The translations under genes were made by a program, and so were the position numbers. Shown here in pieces: positions 10,269 to 22,277 of a stretch of DNA of 64,000 nt (its first letter is position 1; every line of letters starts with the position of its first letter). This stretch comes from Topomyia yanbarensis (Eukaryota > Arthropoda > Insecta > Diptera > Culicidae), in assembly GCF_030247195.1 (NCBI RefSeq), contig NC_080670.1, positions 35,555,934 through 35,619,933 of the forward strand, in the 5' to 3' direction. The notes below the pieces were generated by a model, which searched no databases, had not been told where the DNA came from, and saw only the letters and a program-made list of their open reading frames with translations.

Positions 10269-13200
10269 GGGGGAAGTGGCCCAATTCGGACCGCTGGCCA
10301 ATTCGGACTCCTAGGTGTTTCTCAGCTATGGTAATATTATGAAAAGCGTATATATCATTTTCATGGCTGTCATGTAGCTTTGTTTTATCTCACAAAATTT
10401 CGCGGTTCTTAGTCTTCGTGTGCGTGCGCTAGGGGCGAATGTTGTTTTGGGGCGCCTTTTTTTTGAAAAATGTGTAAGCCAAAAAAACCAGATTTTTGTT
10501 GGCAACAACAATATATTAAGCCAAATGCATTATCGTGATTTTTGATCTGCTGGATAATATCTCTTATTTCATATCATGTTTTGGGTGAGACTATCAACTG
10601 TTTTCGTTTAATCGGTGTGTGAATAATAGAATATGGGTTGCACAGTGGTCGCAATGGTACCAAAACGTGCGTTTAATTAATGGTGCTCTAGGAGTTGATT
10701 TCAGCGATTTGGTGTGTTAGAAACACTTTTTCAGAATGGAAGCCCCCTTCTTTTGATGTATACTGAATTGTGATTAATCCACCTACACGTGAGAGAAAAT
10801 TTATTTCCACTAATTTTTAAGATAAAGGCACGATGTCAATGACAAAGTTATAGTAAATTCTACTGCGAGAAAACTTGTTGAACATGCAAACTCTCCAAAA
10901 TGTAATGGTGTTGAGATAAAGCACGTTGTTTGTGGGAGGCATCCAAAAAACATTTTTTTATTATAACTTTTTTCTGAGATTTTTGCAATTCTTCATATGT
11001 TCTATGAAGTTGTTGAAATTAAGAAATAGGAGATATTTGTCGAAGACGTCAACATTTTTTATTTCAAAACTTAAGAGTTATTAAATAAAGTAGGTTAAAA
11101 ATACCGCCATTTTGAATCACAATTACTAAGAGATGTGGAAATATGTGGAAGACATTTCGATTCTATGAGAAAGACAGTGAAAAGTACTATAAGCAAAAAT
11201 ACTACTCACAACGGGCATCCACCGGCCTGTATATAAAAAATACTTTCCGGCAATGCATGTTTTTCATTTTGTAACAAAATAATTACGACATTTTAAGCAT
11301 AACTTTTTATAGCAATTGTTTCTATGTGTTATTCTATTCTACGAATATTCAAAAAAATCTTTGGAAATGTCAAAGTACACATATGAATCCAAAACTCTCA
11401 GCTCTGTAGTTTTCAACTTACGAATTATTCCTAAAGTAGCACAACAACAAAAGTGATCAACTAAAAAATGCGCAAAAAATTTTGGCTGTCTTTACAAGAA
11501 TAAAAACCATTACAAACAGTATTAGGGTTACTGTGCCCTAATTCATCTTAACTCCTCTATTCATCTCACCCATTGGAAATCATTAGTTTGAGAAGTATTT
11601 GCTATCTCTATTCAACGCATTAGCTCAAAAAGTCTAACTGTACTGCTTCTTAGGAACGAAGGAAAGATGGTGATACTTATTTAAGCGCAATCCAGTCACT
11701 CTTAGTCGAGTTATCAACGAAATATTGTGACATCCCGACTAATAAATTTTTTTGCAAGCACGCATTGAATGATTAAATATTTGAAATTAACCCTCAAAAA
11801 GGCAATCGAAAATTGTGACTTCATAAAGCATCGCTTCTAAGATCCAATGAAACCAAGAGCCTCTTTTTGTCGTTTTACCAGTGAGAGAATCGAAAGCCCG
11901 AAAACGCTCGATCATTTGTATTTCAAATTACAAATTCATAGAAACTAGGGAACTGTAACTAGCCGAGCCTCTGAGACCCCTTGCCTTTTGAGGGTTAAAA
12001 TTTGACAGAGATGCAATATATAGGTGAAAATATTTTTCTAAAGATTTTCTGGCAAGTCGGATCCTAAGTAGCAACTTTGACTACACAGTCGTTTCACGAT
12101 TTATAGGTGTATTTATTACTCTCAATGATTTTTTAGAATATTCGACACATAGAGAAACAATCGCTAAAAAAATTATGCTGAAAAAGTCGTACTTATTTTG
12201 TTACAAAATGCAAAACATACATTGCCGGAAAGTATTTTTTGTATACAGGCCAGGGGATGCCCGTTGTAAGTAGTATTTTTTCTTATAGTACTTTTCACTG
12301 TCTTTCTCATAGAATCGAAATGTCTTCCGCATATTTCCACATCTCTTAGTAATTGTCATTTAAAATGGCGGTATTTTTAACCCACTTTTTTTAATAACTC
12401 CTAAGTTTTGAAATAAAAAATGTTGACGTTTTCGACAAATATCTGCAATTTCTTAATTTCAACAACTTCATAGAACATCTGTAGAATTGCAAAAATCTCA
12501 GAAAAAAGTTATAATGAAAAAATGATTTTTTGGGTGCCTTCCACAAACAACGTGCTTTATCTCAACACCATTACATTTTGGAGAGTTTGCATGTTCAACA
12601 AGTTTTCTCGCAGTAGAATTTACTATAACTTTGTCATTGACATCGTGCCTCTATCTTAAAAGTTAGTGGGAATAAATTTTCTATCTCCCTTTTAGGTGGA
12701 TTAATCACAATTCAGTATACATCAAAAGAAGGGGGATTCCATTCTGAAAAAGTGTTTCTAACACACCAAATCGCTAAAATCAACTCCTAGAGCACCATTA
12801 ATTAAACGCACGTTTTGGTACCATTGCGACCACTGTGGGTTGGTCCAATTTGGACCTTTTGCCGTATATACGATCTGATCCACGATCGCAAAAAATCTTT
12901 TGAGAAGAAAGTGTGCGCTGTCGGTCGAGCTTTTAGGAAAACATATAAGTTTTCGCAAATCGGTTGACAGATTTCGACGTTATAGCTCATAACCTATTTT
13001 TAGATAATTTGACCCCGCTCTTTACTTTTTATTGTATATTTATTACAAAGATTTATATATCAAAGATAACTTTCTTTTCACAATTTGAAATATAGTGAAA
13101 ATCAAACAGGAATAACTTAGGCCAAAATAAGATTTCATTTCTATTGTCAAAAATCGATAAGAAATGGGTGGTCCAAATTGGAACAGAGTTGCGGACCTTT

Positions 13201-13387
13201 CATGTACGTTTGCACAAAACCGTTTATACACAATACGGTAAAAGATCGGAAAAAGTCGTCTTAGAAAAAAAAAATGGGCGCAATTGATCAGGCTTTCAGC
13301 AAAAAATATTTATTTGTGAATCAGTTGACACATTCCAATTCTATAGCTCATAAACCTTTACTAGGTCCGAATTGACCCAGTTCTCCC
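10269..13387. mobile_element. TA-flanked element interrupted by a hairpin element
   Basis: The terminal inverted repeats are about 24 bp (10269-10292 and 13364-13387), sharing the inner word CAATTCGGACC, and TA lies on both sides (10267-10268 and 13388-13389). Without the nested insertion it is about 0.9 kb. The interior right of the insertion is a diverged tandem repeat of roughly 320 bp: 'ggtccaatttgg' at 12842 and 'ggtccaaattgg' at 13168 begin successive units, and both units contain a 'ttgaca...tatagctcataa' block. It carries no transposase. Confidence 0.75.
10642..12836. mobile_element. 2.2 kb long-arm hairpin element nested in the TA element
   Basis: Two arms of about 730 bp (10642-11375 and 12115-12836) are inverted copies with scattered differences around a 740-bp spacer. 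The outer ends are ACAGTGGTCGCAATGGTACC and its exact complement. GGGTTG lies on both sides (10635-10640 and 12837-12842) and is a candidate target duplication. Removing the insert rejoins a site that matches the next internal repeat unit of the host element at about 13162, an empty-site comparison from the sequence itself. No coding region. Confidence 0.8.
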
Positions 13388-13389
13388 TA

Positions 13390-16300
13390 CTCTTTGTTTT
13401 GATTAAGATCCTATTTTGGTTATTTAGTATTCGAAAGGAGTCCGTGACTGCAAAATCATTCTTAGACAATTTTTGTTAATTGTTCTTCTGGCTACCATTA
13501 ACGAAAGAACCAATCAATACCGCACAATTCGCGAACCAACACTCGCATCAATCTCAATCAATTTTAACGATTTCCCACTCGCCCATGCTTTGACCACAGC
13601 ATCACAACAACTTCCCAGTTGCCGCGCCGATCAAGATCAAATCCAGCATCGGCAACGATTCCCACGAACATCGCATGCAATCGCACCATATTGCAAATTG
13701 CTTACCAACAGAATCAAGGCCAGTAGCCATTTTGTGTCGGTTTGGAAGTGTGATGTCTTCCCTTCTCAGGGGGGCAGCACTTGCGTGCTTATGGATTGGT
13801 CGACAACATCCATCCAACCAACCAACATCCAGCTCAACGGCGGGCATGGAACGTAATCATTAAAAAAAAAGTCAGTCTCAAAACCCCGTGAGACCCGCAG
13901 AACTCGAAGTCAATTTAGGAGTAAATTAATCCAAGACGTGGAAAGTTTTATGAACTTCTACATTGTTCGTAACCGGCGGGAGGGCCATCCGATCCGAGCC
14001 AGTACCGCAGTACCTACCAATAGGGGGAACGAATTCCAGGTGCGCTGGCTGCAATCAGCACAAGCATTCTTTCGCCACGCGGTTCTGGTGGGAAGTTCGA
14101 ACCGCGAGTGGAAGGATTGAGAACTCGCGTCGCGAGTCACACACATATTCGCCAACGAGTTTCGCAGCCATTCCGAGGACGTCCCGCTGGGTTCGTATTA
14201 TGTTGAGAAATTTATCGTTATTTCTACCCGTTGGCTCGGCCGCGGAAGGAAGGTGCACCAGGTGGCCATGCAGGAGGGGGGTGGGGGTGGAACCAGCGCG
14301 GGAAGGAAATAGTGGAAGGATTTTACTGGCTATTAATAACTGTCGAAATCCATCTTCTGGTTTATTGCTGCCGTTGGTGGAGTGTTTGTTACATTCGCCT
14401 CGAGGGGAAACTTGAACCCAATTGTGGCCGGCCGGTGGATTTTGAAAGTCAAATTGTGTGATAAATCAAGCGACAATGACTGCATAAGTTGTTGGCTGTA
14501 CGGGCGTTCTTCACGCTAGCACGTTACGTGGACTTTTCCACAGGAGCACTATCTTGTAATAGCTACCTTTCGTAAAAAGAAGGAAGAGTTTGACCTCAAG
14601 CAGCTGCTCTCAATTCAATTCCAAAAAAAATCTCCTTTTCAAACTGATTCATCTTGGACTGTTTTGACACCGACGATGCGATATTTCACCACGATCATCG
14701 CGATGATCTTTGCCGAAGTTCCCGGAATCTGACAGAATTCCGCCGAACTAATTAAACCCGTTCGTCCATTCGTTCGTACGGCTCTTGTGTATTTGCCTGC
14801 CCGTTGACCCCCAAAGTGCATAACCCATCCTTCATTCGGCTGGCGGCATGGCATAATCCTCGCCGAAAGCAGAATTGCATCCAAAGCCGCGGCACGCTTT
14901 TTCCTCTGCGTGATGGTGTAGAAGTAAATACATGTGTCCCCTCTCGGCACATCCCATGTTCGAGCCCCGCCGCTGGTGGTGCGAGCTGCGCTGCGGCGGC
15001 TGCCTAGCGATTCCGGGTATAAGTTGCACTAACCAATTTCAGCGGTCTTTTGTTTTCTCTCCCCCCTCCCCCCCCGGCAGCCCCCGGCATGCTTTCGATT
15101 TCGTCGCAACGCAGGCAGGCGCATCCGCATAACGAAATGCACCGACTGCATACACAACTTTTATTAATTATGATTATGATAAAGAACCCGCGGCGCGGCG
15201 CGCTCGCGGTCCATGAAATAACATAATCTGCCACTCGTTTTCTTGATGTCTGGCGCTCAATTAATTCATTAAGTATTTACATAATGCTCTGTTCTGTCAT
15301 GTTGGCCACTGATACACGCACGCACAAACACAGGCCCGCCACCCGTGCAGGGAGTACGAAAGGTCTTGTGGCGCATCCACAATCCGCGATTGATGGCGTT
15401 GGAAGTCTTTTCGCGAATTAGCGCATCATAGCTGATGCCCGATCCGGTCCGTTTTCCCCTTCCGCGGCTGGATGTGTGGCGAGAAAACATGAGGGTTTGA
15501 CCCTTGTATAAAAGTTTTTCAGTTTTTTTATTTGCTTACAACATTGGTAACGATTTGCTCGAAGGATTGTTGTTGATTAAACGATTTTCCGCGAAGCTGC
15601 GTTCTTGTAGACATAAAAACATTCTGAGCGTCAGGCATATCATGGTAAAAGGAAATATGTAATTTGTTTTTATTACGAGGATTCCTATAATATTTCAGAT
15701 GGATGCACGAATGGAGATCAAATTGTCGCTCATTTAGAGATTGCTCTCGACAGCCGGCTGCCCAGAGACAATCCGTCCTAGCATTCCGGAAATGGTGTAG
15801 CCGTCCGAGAATACCGAGTTCTGCATGAAAAAGAATAGCCGAAATAACATTTTCAAAGAATCTGAAATATTTACATATTCGAAAGTAATCAAATGTAATC
15901 TGTTCAACACGTCTGCTGTTTTCCCTTATAAATAATGCAAAATCATTAGAAAAAAAATTTTATCGTTGAAACACTCGCCAAATGAAAACTCAAAGTCGGA
16001 GGTTGTTGTTTGCGTGCTTGCACTTACAAATAACGATTGTATATTCCCTTCATTTGGCGTTTTTTGTCTTCACCGAAGGGGCTGGCTGTTGGTTTGGAGC
16101 TACTAGCTACAGCCGTTACTGGATAGATACTTGTTAGTAGCTGAGCTTCAATCATTGTTAGGCGAAATGTTGATGGTTTAGTAGACGATTTTAAAACTGC
16201 ATGCTGCAGTGGACGATGGTTAGTCTTGATCTGTAATAGTCTAAGTTATAATATTAGCTTGTACTGGAGGTACGATGAGATAGGTCAGGCTTATCGCATT

Positions 16301-16506
16301 GTTACCACGTAAACACGGTTCAGAATACTTTGGTAGAAGCTCATTTAAGTCTGAAATGAAACGAATCGCACTTTCCATATTATGACATGCAATTTATTAT
16401 AGATTTCAACATCCGCTGTCAGATTGAGAATCTAGAACGTAGCGACGCCATACTTGACGATGTACACACAAAGTAAAGTTTTCCATCTTTGCTATACTCT
16501 TGAAAT
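13390..16506. other. low-repeat DNA, no gene recognised
   Basis: Mostly high-complexity, GC-balanced sequence (13.5-15.5 kb) with several overlapping short ORFs on both strands and no recognisable domain. Codon structure is not coherent between frames. The composition suits intronic or regulatory DNA of a host gene, but no exon boundary is convincing. Confidence 0.4.
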
Positions 16507-16989
16507 ATAGAGGTACCCGGGGCTTTTAAGAGCGTGGGGGTAATTCAACCTTCTCAATTTCTCAGAAAATCGTAAGACTTTCTGACTGTCATACATATTC
16601 GTGGGAGCGCCATTCTAAAACATTAACGTTGACAACTGAATCTCAATCTTCGTTTTTCTTAGAAAAGATTTTCATTTTTCTGGCTTCCTCAAAACAAAAT
16701 GCATTATAATAGCAATTCCACGATTAAAGTAACAATGAAAATTGAAAAAAAATTGCTGGTAAGTGTTTTGGGAAGCATAAGGCTTCTATTTCATGTAATA
16801 AATTTTTGTTTGGGTGAAAACACATATTTTCAAGACGCTCACCACTTTTATGCGAATGGAGCGTAGGGTGCTTTCAAGACAGCCAATTCCATCAACCGTC
16901 ATTCAGCGGCTTGCATCTGCGCACAAAATTTGTTTACCTAGAGAGGCGATTTACTTGGGTAGGTCCGAATATACCCCGGGTACCTCTAT
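16507..16989. mobile_element. candidate MITE bounded by a perfect 16-bp inverted repeat
   Basis: ATAGAGGTACCCGGGG at 16507-16522 recurs as its exact reverse complement at 16974-16989, enclosing 483 bp of AT-rich non-coding DNA. The target duplication is unclear because the terminal bases are themselves TA-rich. The length and ends suit a TA-type MITE. Confidence 0.6.
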
Positions 16990-17289
16990 TAGTACAGCAT
17001 TCCTCATATGACGGCACTGAATGAAGGTGAACGTAAGCCTCAGCTTCATTCTCACCTGCAATAAATGTTTCACGGAGTGAAACGATGCACAGTGGTTGGA
17101 AATGCCAAAAACGTGAAATTTGTTCAAATTAAAGCATATAACTGTTTCCATTTTAGTATAGAGCAACCGTGTGTGGAAACAAATTCAACATTACACCCCA
17201 CTTGACAAATAATATATTAGTGGTCGTTGTGAGTGAATTTGCACCATGTTTGTATAATGTAAAAACTGTAACTAATTATGTCCAAATCT

Positions 17290-17455
17290 TTATTTATTTT
17301 GATTATAAAGGGTTTCACCTTGTGGTCATTCGCCTCTTTTTCGGTTAGAAAAATCTCATTAGAAAAATTTCTAACCTTATGTGCGGGGTTGGGAATCGAA
17401 CCCAGGTGAGCTGCATACAAGGCAATCGATTTACCAACTACGCTATGCCCGTCCC
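17290..17455 (-). mobile_element. tRNA-derived SINE (copy in unit 1)
   Basis: On the minus strand the head reads GGGACGGGCATAGCGTAGTT. An A box (TAGCGTAGTTGG, complement at 17434-17445) and a B box (GGTTCGATTCC, complement at 17392-17402) are spaced as in a tRNA. The 3' part is AT-rich and ends in an ATAAATAAA-type tail. Perfect 12-bp direct repeats ATGTCCAAATCT flank it (17278-17289 and 17456-17467). This is a pol III SINE; I think of the Aedes Feilai-like group but cannot verify the family. Confidence 0.9.
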
Positions 17456-17593
17456 ATGTCCAAATCTATAGTTTGCCCTGAAGATGAAGGATTACTCCTT
17501 CGAAACGTTGGTAACTTGATGCAAAACAAATATTGTTGCCAGAAATCCGTTACCAAAAAGCCAAGTTTTAGTTTGCTTGTTGCCTTTACATAA

Positions 17594-18656
17594 TGCCTAA
17601 TAACCATTCGGCCTAATGACTATTCGGCCTAATGACCATTCGGCCTAATGATCATTCGGCCTAATGACCATTCGGTTTAATGACTATTCGGCCTAATGAC
17701 CATTCGGCCTAATGATCATTCGGCCTAATGACCATTCGGTTTAATGACCATTCGGCCTAATGGCCATTCGGCCTAATGGCCATTCGGCCTAATGGCCATT
17801 CGGCCTAATGGCCATTCGGCCTAATGGCCATTCGGCCTAATGGCCATTCGGCCTAATGGCCATTCGGCCTAATGGCCATTCGGCCTAATGACCATTCGGC
17901 CTAATGACCATTCGGCCTAATGACCATTCGGCCTAATGACCATTCGGCCTAATGACCATTCGGCCTAATGACCATTCGGCCTAATGACCATTCGGCCTAA
18001 TGACCATTCGGCCTAATGACCATTCGGCCTAATGACCATTCGGCCTAATGACCATTCGGCCTAATGACCATTCGGCCTAATGACCATTCGGCCTAATGAC
18101 CATTCGGCCTAATGACCATTCGGCCTAATGACCATTCGGCCTAATGACCATTCGGCCTAATGACCATTCGGCCTAATGACCATTCGGCCTAATGACCATT
18201 CGGCCTAATGACCATTCGGCCTAATGACCATTCGGCCTAATGACCATTCGGCCTAATGACCATTCGGCCTAATGACCATTCGGCCTAATGACCATTCGGC
18301 CTAATGACCATTCGGCCTAATGACCATTCGGCCTAATGACCATTCGGCCTAATGACCATTCGGCCTAATGACCATTCGGCCTAATGACCATTCGGCCTAA
18401 TGACCATTCGGCCTAATGACCATTCGGCCTAATGACCATTCGGCCTAATGACCATTCGGCCTAATGACCATTCGGCCTAATGACCATTCGGCCTAATGAC
18501 CATTCGGCCTAATGACCATTCGGCCTAATGACTATTCGGCCTAATGACCATTCGGCCTAATGATCATTCGGCCTAACGACCATTCGGCGTAATGACCATT
18601 CGGCCTAATGACCATTTGGCTTAATGACTATTCGGCCTAATGACCTATCGGCCTAA
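17594..18656. repeat. 16-bp satellite array 1
   Basis: About 66 head-to-tail copies of CATTCGGCCTAATGAC. Variants cluster: diverged units with GGTTTAAT and TCATT sit at the left edge, a block of about eight GGCC-doubling units (CTAATGGCCATT) follows at 17755-17890, then a long homogeneous core, then diverged units at the right edge. Such edge decay is usual for tandem arrays. Confidence 0.97.
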
Positions 18657-18825
18657 TAAACTAGTATCGAAAATAAAGCAAACAAGATTTAGAAATTGGC
18701 CATGCAATACTTGTTCTGACCAGCAATCTGTAGTTTCGGCAAACGAAGTCAAATTTGCTTCAAAACCGGGATTAGAACCAGAAACTTTATCTCGAAAAGT
18801 GCCTTCGAAAATTATGTCCAAATCT

Positions 18826-18991
18826 TTATTTATTTTGATTATAAAGGGTTTCACCTTGTGGTCATTCGCCTCTTTTTCGGTTAGAAAAATCTCATTAGAA
18901 AAATTTCTAACCTTATGTGCGGGGTTGGGAATCGAACCCAGGTGAGCTGCATACAAGGCAATCGATTTACCAACTACGCTATGCCCGTCCC
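18826..18991 (-). mobile_element. tRNA-derived SINE (copy in unit 2)
   Basis: Carried along by the tandem duplication. It has the same boundaries and the same ATGTCCAAATCT direct repeats (18814-18825 and 18992-19003) as 17290-17455, at an offset of exactly 1536 bp. It is a passive duplicate, not an independent insertion. Confidence 0.9.
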
Positions 18992-19131
18992 ATGTCCAAA
19001 TCTATAGTTTGCCCTGAAGATGAAGGATTACTCCTTCGAAACGTTGGTAACTTGATGCAAAACAAATATTGTTGCCAGAAATCCGTTACCAAAAAGCCAA
19101 GTTTTAGTTTGCTTGTTGCCTTTACATAATG

Positions 19132-20225
19132 CCTAATAACCATTCGGCCTAATGACTATTCGGCCTAATGACCATTCGGCCTAATGATCATTCGGCCTAA
19201 TGACCATTCGGTTTAATGACTATTCGGCCTAATGACCATTCGGCCTAATGATCATTCGGCCTAATGACCATTCGGTTTAATGACCATTCGGCCTAATGGC
19301 CATTCGGCCTAATGGCCATTCGGCCTAATGGCCATTCGGCCTAATGGCCATTCGGCCTAATGACCATTCGGCCTAATGACCATTCGGCCTAATGACCATT
19401 CGGCCTAATGACCATTCGGCCTAATGACCATTCGGCCTAATGACCATTCGGCCTAATGACCATTCGGCCTAATGACCATTCGGCCTAATGACCATTCGGC
19501 CTAATGACCATTCGGCCTAATGACCATTCGGCCTAATGACCATTCGGCCTAATGACCATTCGGCCTAATGACCATTCGGCCTAATGACCATTCGGCCTAA
19601 TGACCATTCGGCCTAATGACCATTCGGCCTAATGACCATTCGGCCTAATGACCATTCGGCCTAATGACCATTCGGCCTAATGACCATTCGGCCTAATGAC
19701 CATTCGGCCTAATGACCATTCGGCCTAATGACCATTCGGCCTAATGACCATTCGGCCTAATGACCATTCGGCCTAATGACCATTCGGCCTAATGACCATT
19801 CGGCCTAATGACCATTCGGCCTAATGACCATTCGGCCTAATGACCATTCGGCCTAATGACCATTCGGCCTAATGACCATTCGGCCTAATGACCATTCGGC
19901 CTAATGACCATTCGGCCTAATGACCATTCGGCCTAATGACCATTCGGCCTAATGACCATTCGGCCTAATGACCATTCGGCCTAATGACCATTCGGCCTAA
20001 TGACCATTCGGCCTAATGACCATTCGGCCTAATGACCATTCGGCCTAATGACCATTCGGCCTAATGACCATTCGGCCTAATGACTATTCGGCCTAATGAC
20101 CATTCGGCCTAATGATCATTCGGCCTAACGACCATTCGGCCTAACGACCATTCGGCGTAATGACCATTCGGCCTAATGACCATTTGGCTTAATGACTATT
20201 CGGCCTAATGACCTATCGGCCTAAT
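19132..20225. repeat. 16-bp satellite array 2
   Basis: About 68 monomers of the same 16-bp repeat. The left and right edge variants match array 1, but the CTAATGGCC block is shorter (about four or five units) and the right edge has one extra 'ctaacgac' unit. The two arrays have therefore changed in copy number since the duplication. Confidence 0.97.
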
Positions 20226-20379
20226 AAACTAGTATCGAAAATAAAGCAAACAAGATTTAGAAATTGGCCATGCAATACTTGTTCTGACCAGCAATCTGTA
20301 GTTTCGGCAAACGAAGTCAAATTTGCTTCAAAACCGGGATTAGAACCAGAAACTTTATCTCGAAAAGTGCCTTCGAAAA

Positions 20380-21876
20380 CGTTAACTGATTCTTCTGAGA
20401 CAGTACAGTGGTTCTACGACGTTTTGGCCTAATTTGGCCTGCCGCTATGCAAAATCAGTTTGTAAGTAGTAGTTAGCCAATGCAACCATTTTTGTACCCA
20501 AATTCTGCACTACACGAAACTGCCCGGAACTTCAGTGAACCGAAAAATTATAAGCAATTATGAAATAATAGCCAAAAAATCAGGTTTACCCAAAAAGGAA
20601 TTGAAAATTTAACGAATGTAGAAGAATTATGAGAGAGAGAGAGAGAGAGAAGAGTGGCACAGAGAGAAGAAAGAGAAAAGTCTGTATTTGTTTTTGGAAA
20701 ATAAATTTAAACCAATTGAACATTCAGAATTGTTTTCAAAGATCGCATATCGCAACCTGAATCTCCCTAGTACCAATTTAGGTTTTATGGGGGTTTTATA
20801 GCCACTCATAAAACTTAGATTGCACTTATAGCGTGCTATAAAACTTCAATTGTTACTTGGTCTTTTTTTCTAATTTTGATAACAAATTCAGTTTTGGCAA
20901 TGATTTTGGTGATACTAAAAACTATGTGCTACAAGTTCACACGATATATAGAGTAGAATGAGGTCAAATTGAATATGTTCAAGATAGCGCCAGTATTCGA
21001 TCAGCCTCTAAATAATTCAAGGTTCCGTTAGAAATAATATGCGCTCGTGTAAAAGGAAAGTGCTTCTCATCAACAAAGCGCGTCAGTTATTTGGCGTGAG
21101 TTAACAATATAATGATTTAAGGTGTTGTTGAAGTAGATATTGGAAAAAAACATGATCGAAAAAAAGAAGGAAAAGCAATCCAAAAAATGCGTCGCAGCGC
21201 AAACGTGATCATTGTACAGCTAAGCAACCACGTGAGCCGCAGTGCACAACTTCAATTCCACACTCTTGCGGCGACGACGAGGACACCGAAGAAGTCATTC
21301 GCACGTACAAAGCCAGACGCAGCTGCTGAAAAACCATATTTTTTGAATATTCTGCGGTTTCATGATATTTCACATAATTTGCCACTTGTCATTTTTCTAC
21401 CTGAATGACGTCAATGGATTGCGTTTATTTTTTGTGTAATTAATTTTTAAGCACACTCTTCAAATAAAAGTAGAACCACTGATTTTCTACTACAACAATA
21501 TCGCTCAGTTTTTTTTGTGTTTAGCTTCTAGCTGAGCTAATTAAAATCGGAAGGGAATGTGCTGAAAATTTACGTGTTTATTCCATTTCATCATCCAATG
21601 TAAAGGTGATAACATTAAACTGTGACAATCTACGAAAATCAAGTAGCAATATGCCATTAAAATTCAGTCTGCTTCCTCATCTCGCAAAGAGCAGAAGTCA
21701 AAAAGTTTACTGCTTGCGAACAGCAAACAAACGAAAAATACTACCCGCACCGCGCCGCTCCAATGTGTACGTGTAACATATAGACACAGCAACGTTCCGT
21801 TGTCCCCAACAGTGAGTGAAATGAGTGAAACCACAAAATAAATTAACGAGAGGACACAATCGCGATTCACTTTTAG
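20380..21876. other. no gene recognised; short (GA)n at about 20632-20650
   Basis: AT-rich DNA without terminal repeats. The (GA)n run is the only simple repeat of note. ORFs of 60-73 codons show no domain. Confidence 0.4.
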
Positions 21877-22277
21877 CACACCCGTCTTAGGCCTACCGTG
21901 CGCGAGGTGGACCAGTTGATCCCGATGAAAATGGAAACTAGCGCCTACTTAAGTGTCACACATACCACTACATCATACGAGACAAGTAGTGTTAATATCG
22001 TTCGACTGTTTAGCCGAGACAGAAAGTTTTGTAGCGAAAGTACAACATGGTACAAGCGTCGAATATGAAAACGTCAAGACCCATAATCGCCTTGTATATG
22101 GAAATTGATCTGATGGAAATTTGCCTACATGATTTGGCACCGCGCACTAGCATGGGTTACATTAAAAGATTCATGTCGAAGTATGGAGAAGTGGAACAAA
22201 CGCCACTTGGTGAAACTTTTTTCCTAACCTATACCGTCTTACTTGACTTTCGAGGGTAGATCGTCTGAAGGTGTTAA
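21877..22277 (+). pseudogene. LINE gag-like ORF1 fossil, 5' part
   Basis: Three overlapping frames together read like the middle of an ORF1 nucleocapsid-like protein of Jockey-superfamily LINEs (Jockey/Juan/LOA group). Frame 1 (from 21877) has RPTVREVDQLI. Frame 2 (22047-22259) has LYMEIDLMEICLHDLAPRTS followed by YIKRFMSKYGEVE. Frame 3 (from about 22225) has PIPSYLTFEG. The frameshifts fall near 22040 and in the T-run at 22217-22222. The family pattern (a 'hDL.pr' step, then 'YGeV', then 'PIPSY') is from memory. Translation is broken, so this is not functional. It stops at the TTAA where a MITE is inserted, and the reading frame resumes at 23045. Confidence 0.55.

Larger units (their letters stand above)
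17275..18810. repeat. tandem duplication, unit 1 (about 1.54 kb)
   Basis: The unit contains a SINE (minus strand), a 140-bp spacer, a 16-bp satellite array and a 155-bp tail. The next 1569 bp repeat it in the same order and nearly the same sequence. The junction joins the tail '...ccttcgaaa' directly to the start 'attatgtcc...'. Confidence 0.95.
18811..20379. repeat. tandem duplication, unit 2 (about 1.57 kb)
   Basis: A second copy of unit 1, longer by about 32 bp, which equals two satellite monomers. It ends at '...ccttcgaaa', after which the sequence becomes unique ('acgttaactg'). The junction shares a single A with the flank, so it formed with almost no homology. Confidence 0.95.

Noticed and set aside
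13473..14415. ORFs of 103-150 codons in GC-balanced DNA
   Set aside because: Mutually overlapping frames on both strands with no domain; GC-balanced DNA gives such frames by chance.
17392..17445. tRNA gene on the minus strand
   Set aside because: A and B boxes are present, but the acceptor and anticodon arms do not fold as a tRNA, and 12-bp target duplications mark a SINE.
17381..17593. Identical 70-codon ORFs at 17381 and 18917
   Set aside because: They span the SINE head and spacer inside a tandem duplication; identity is due to duplication, not selection.
17594..20225. CRISPR array
   Set aside because: Repeats are contiguous 16-mers without spacers, in eukaryotic DNA.
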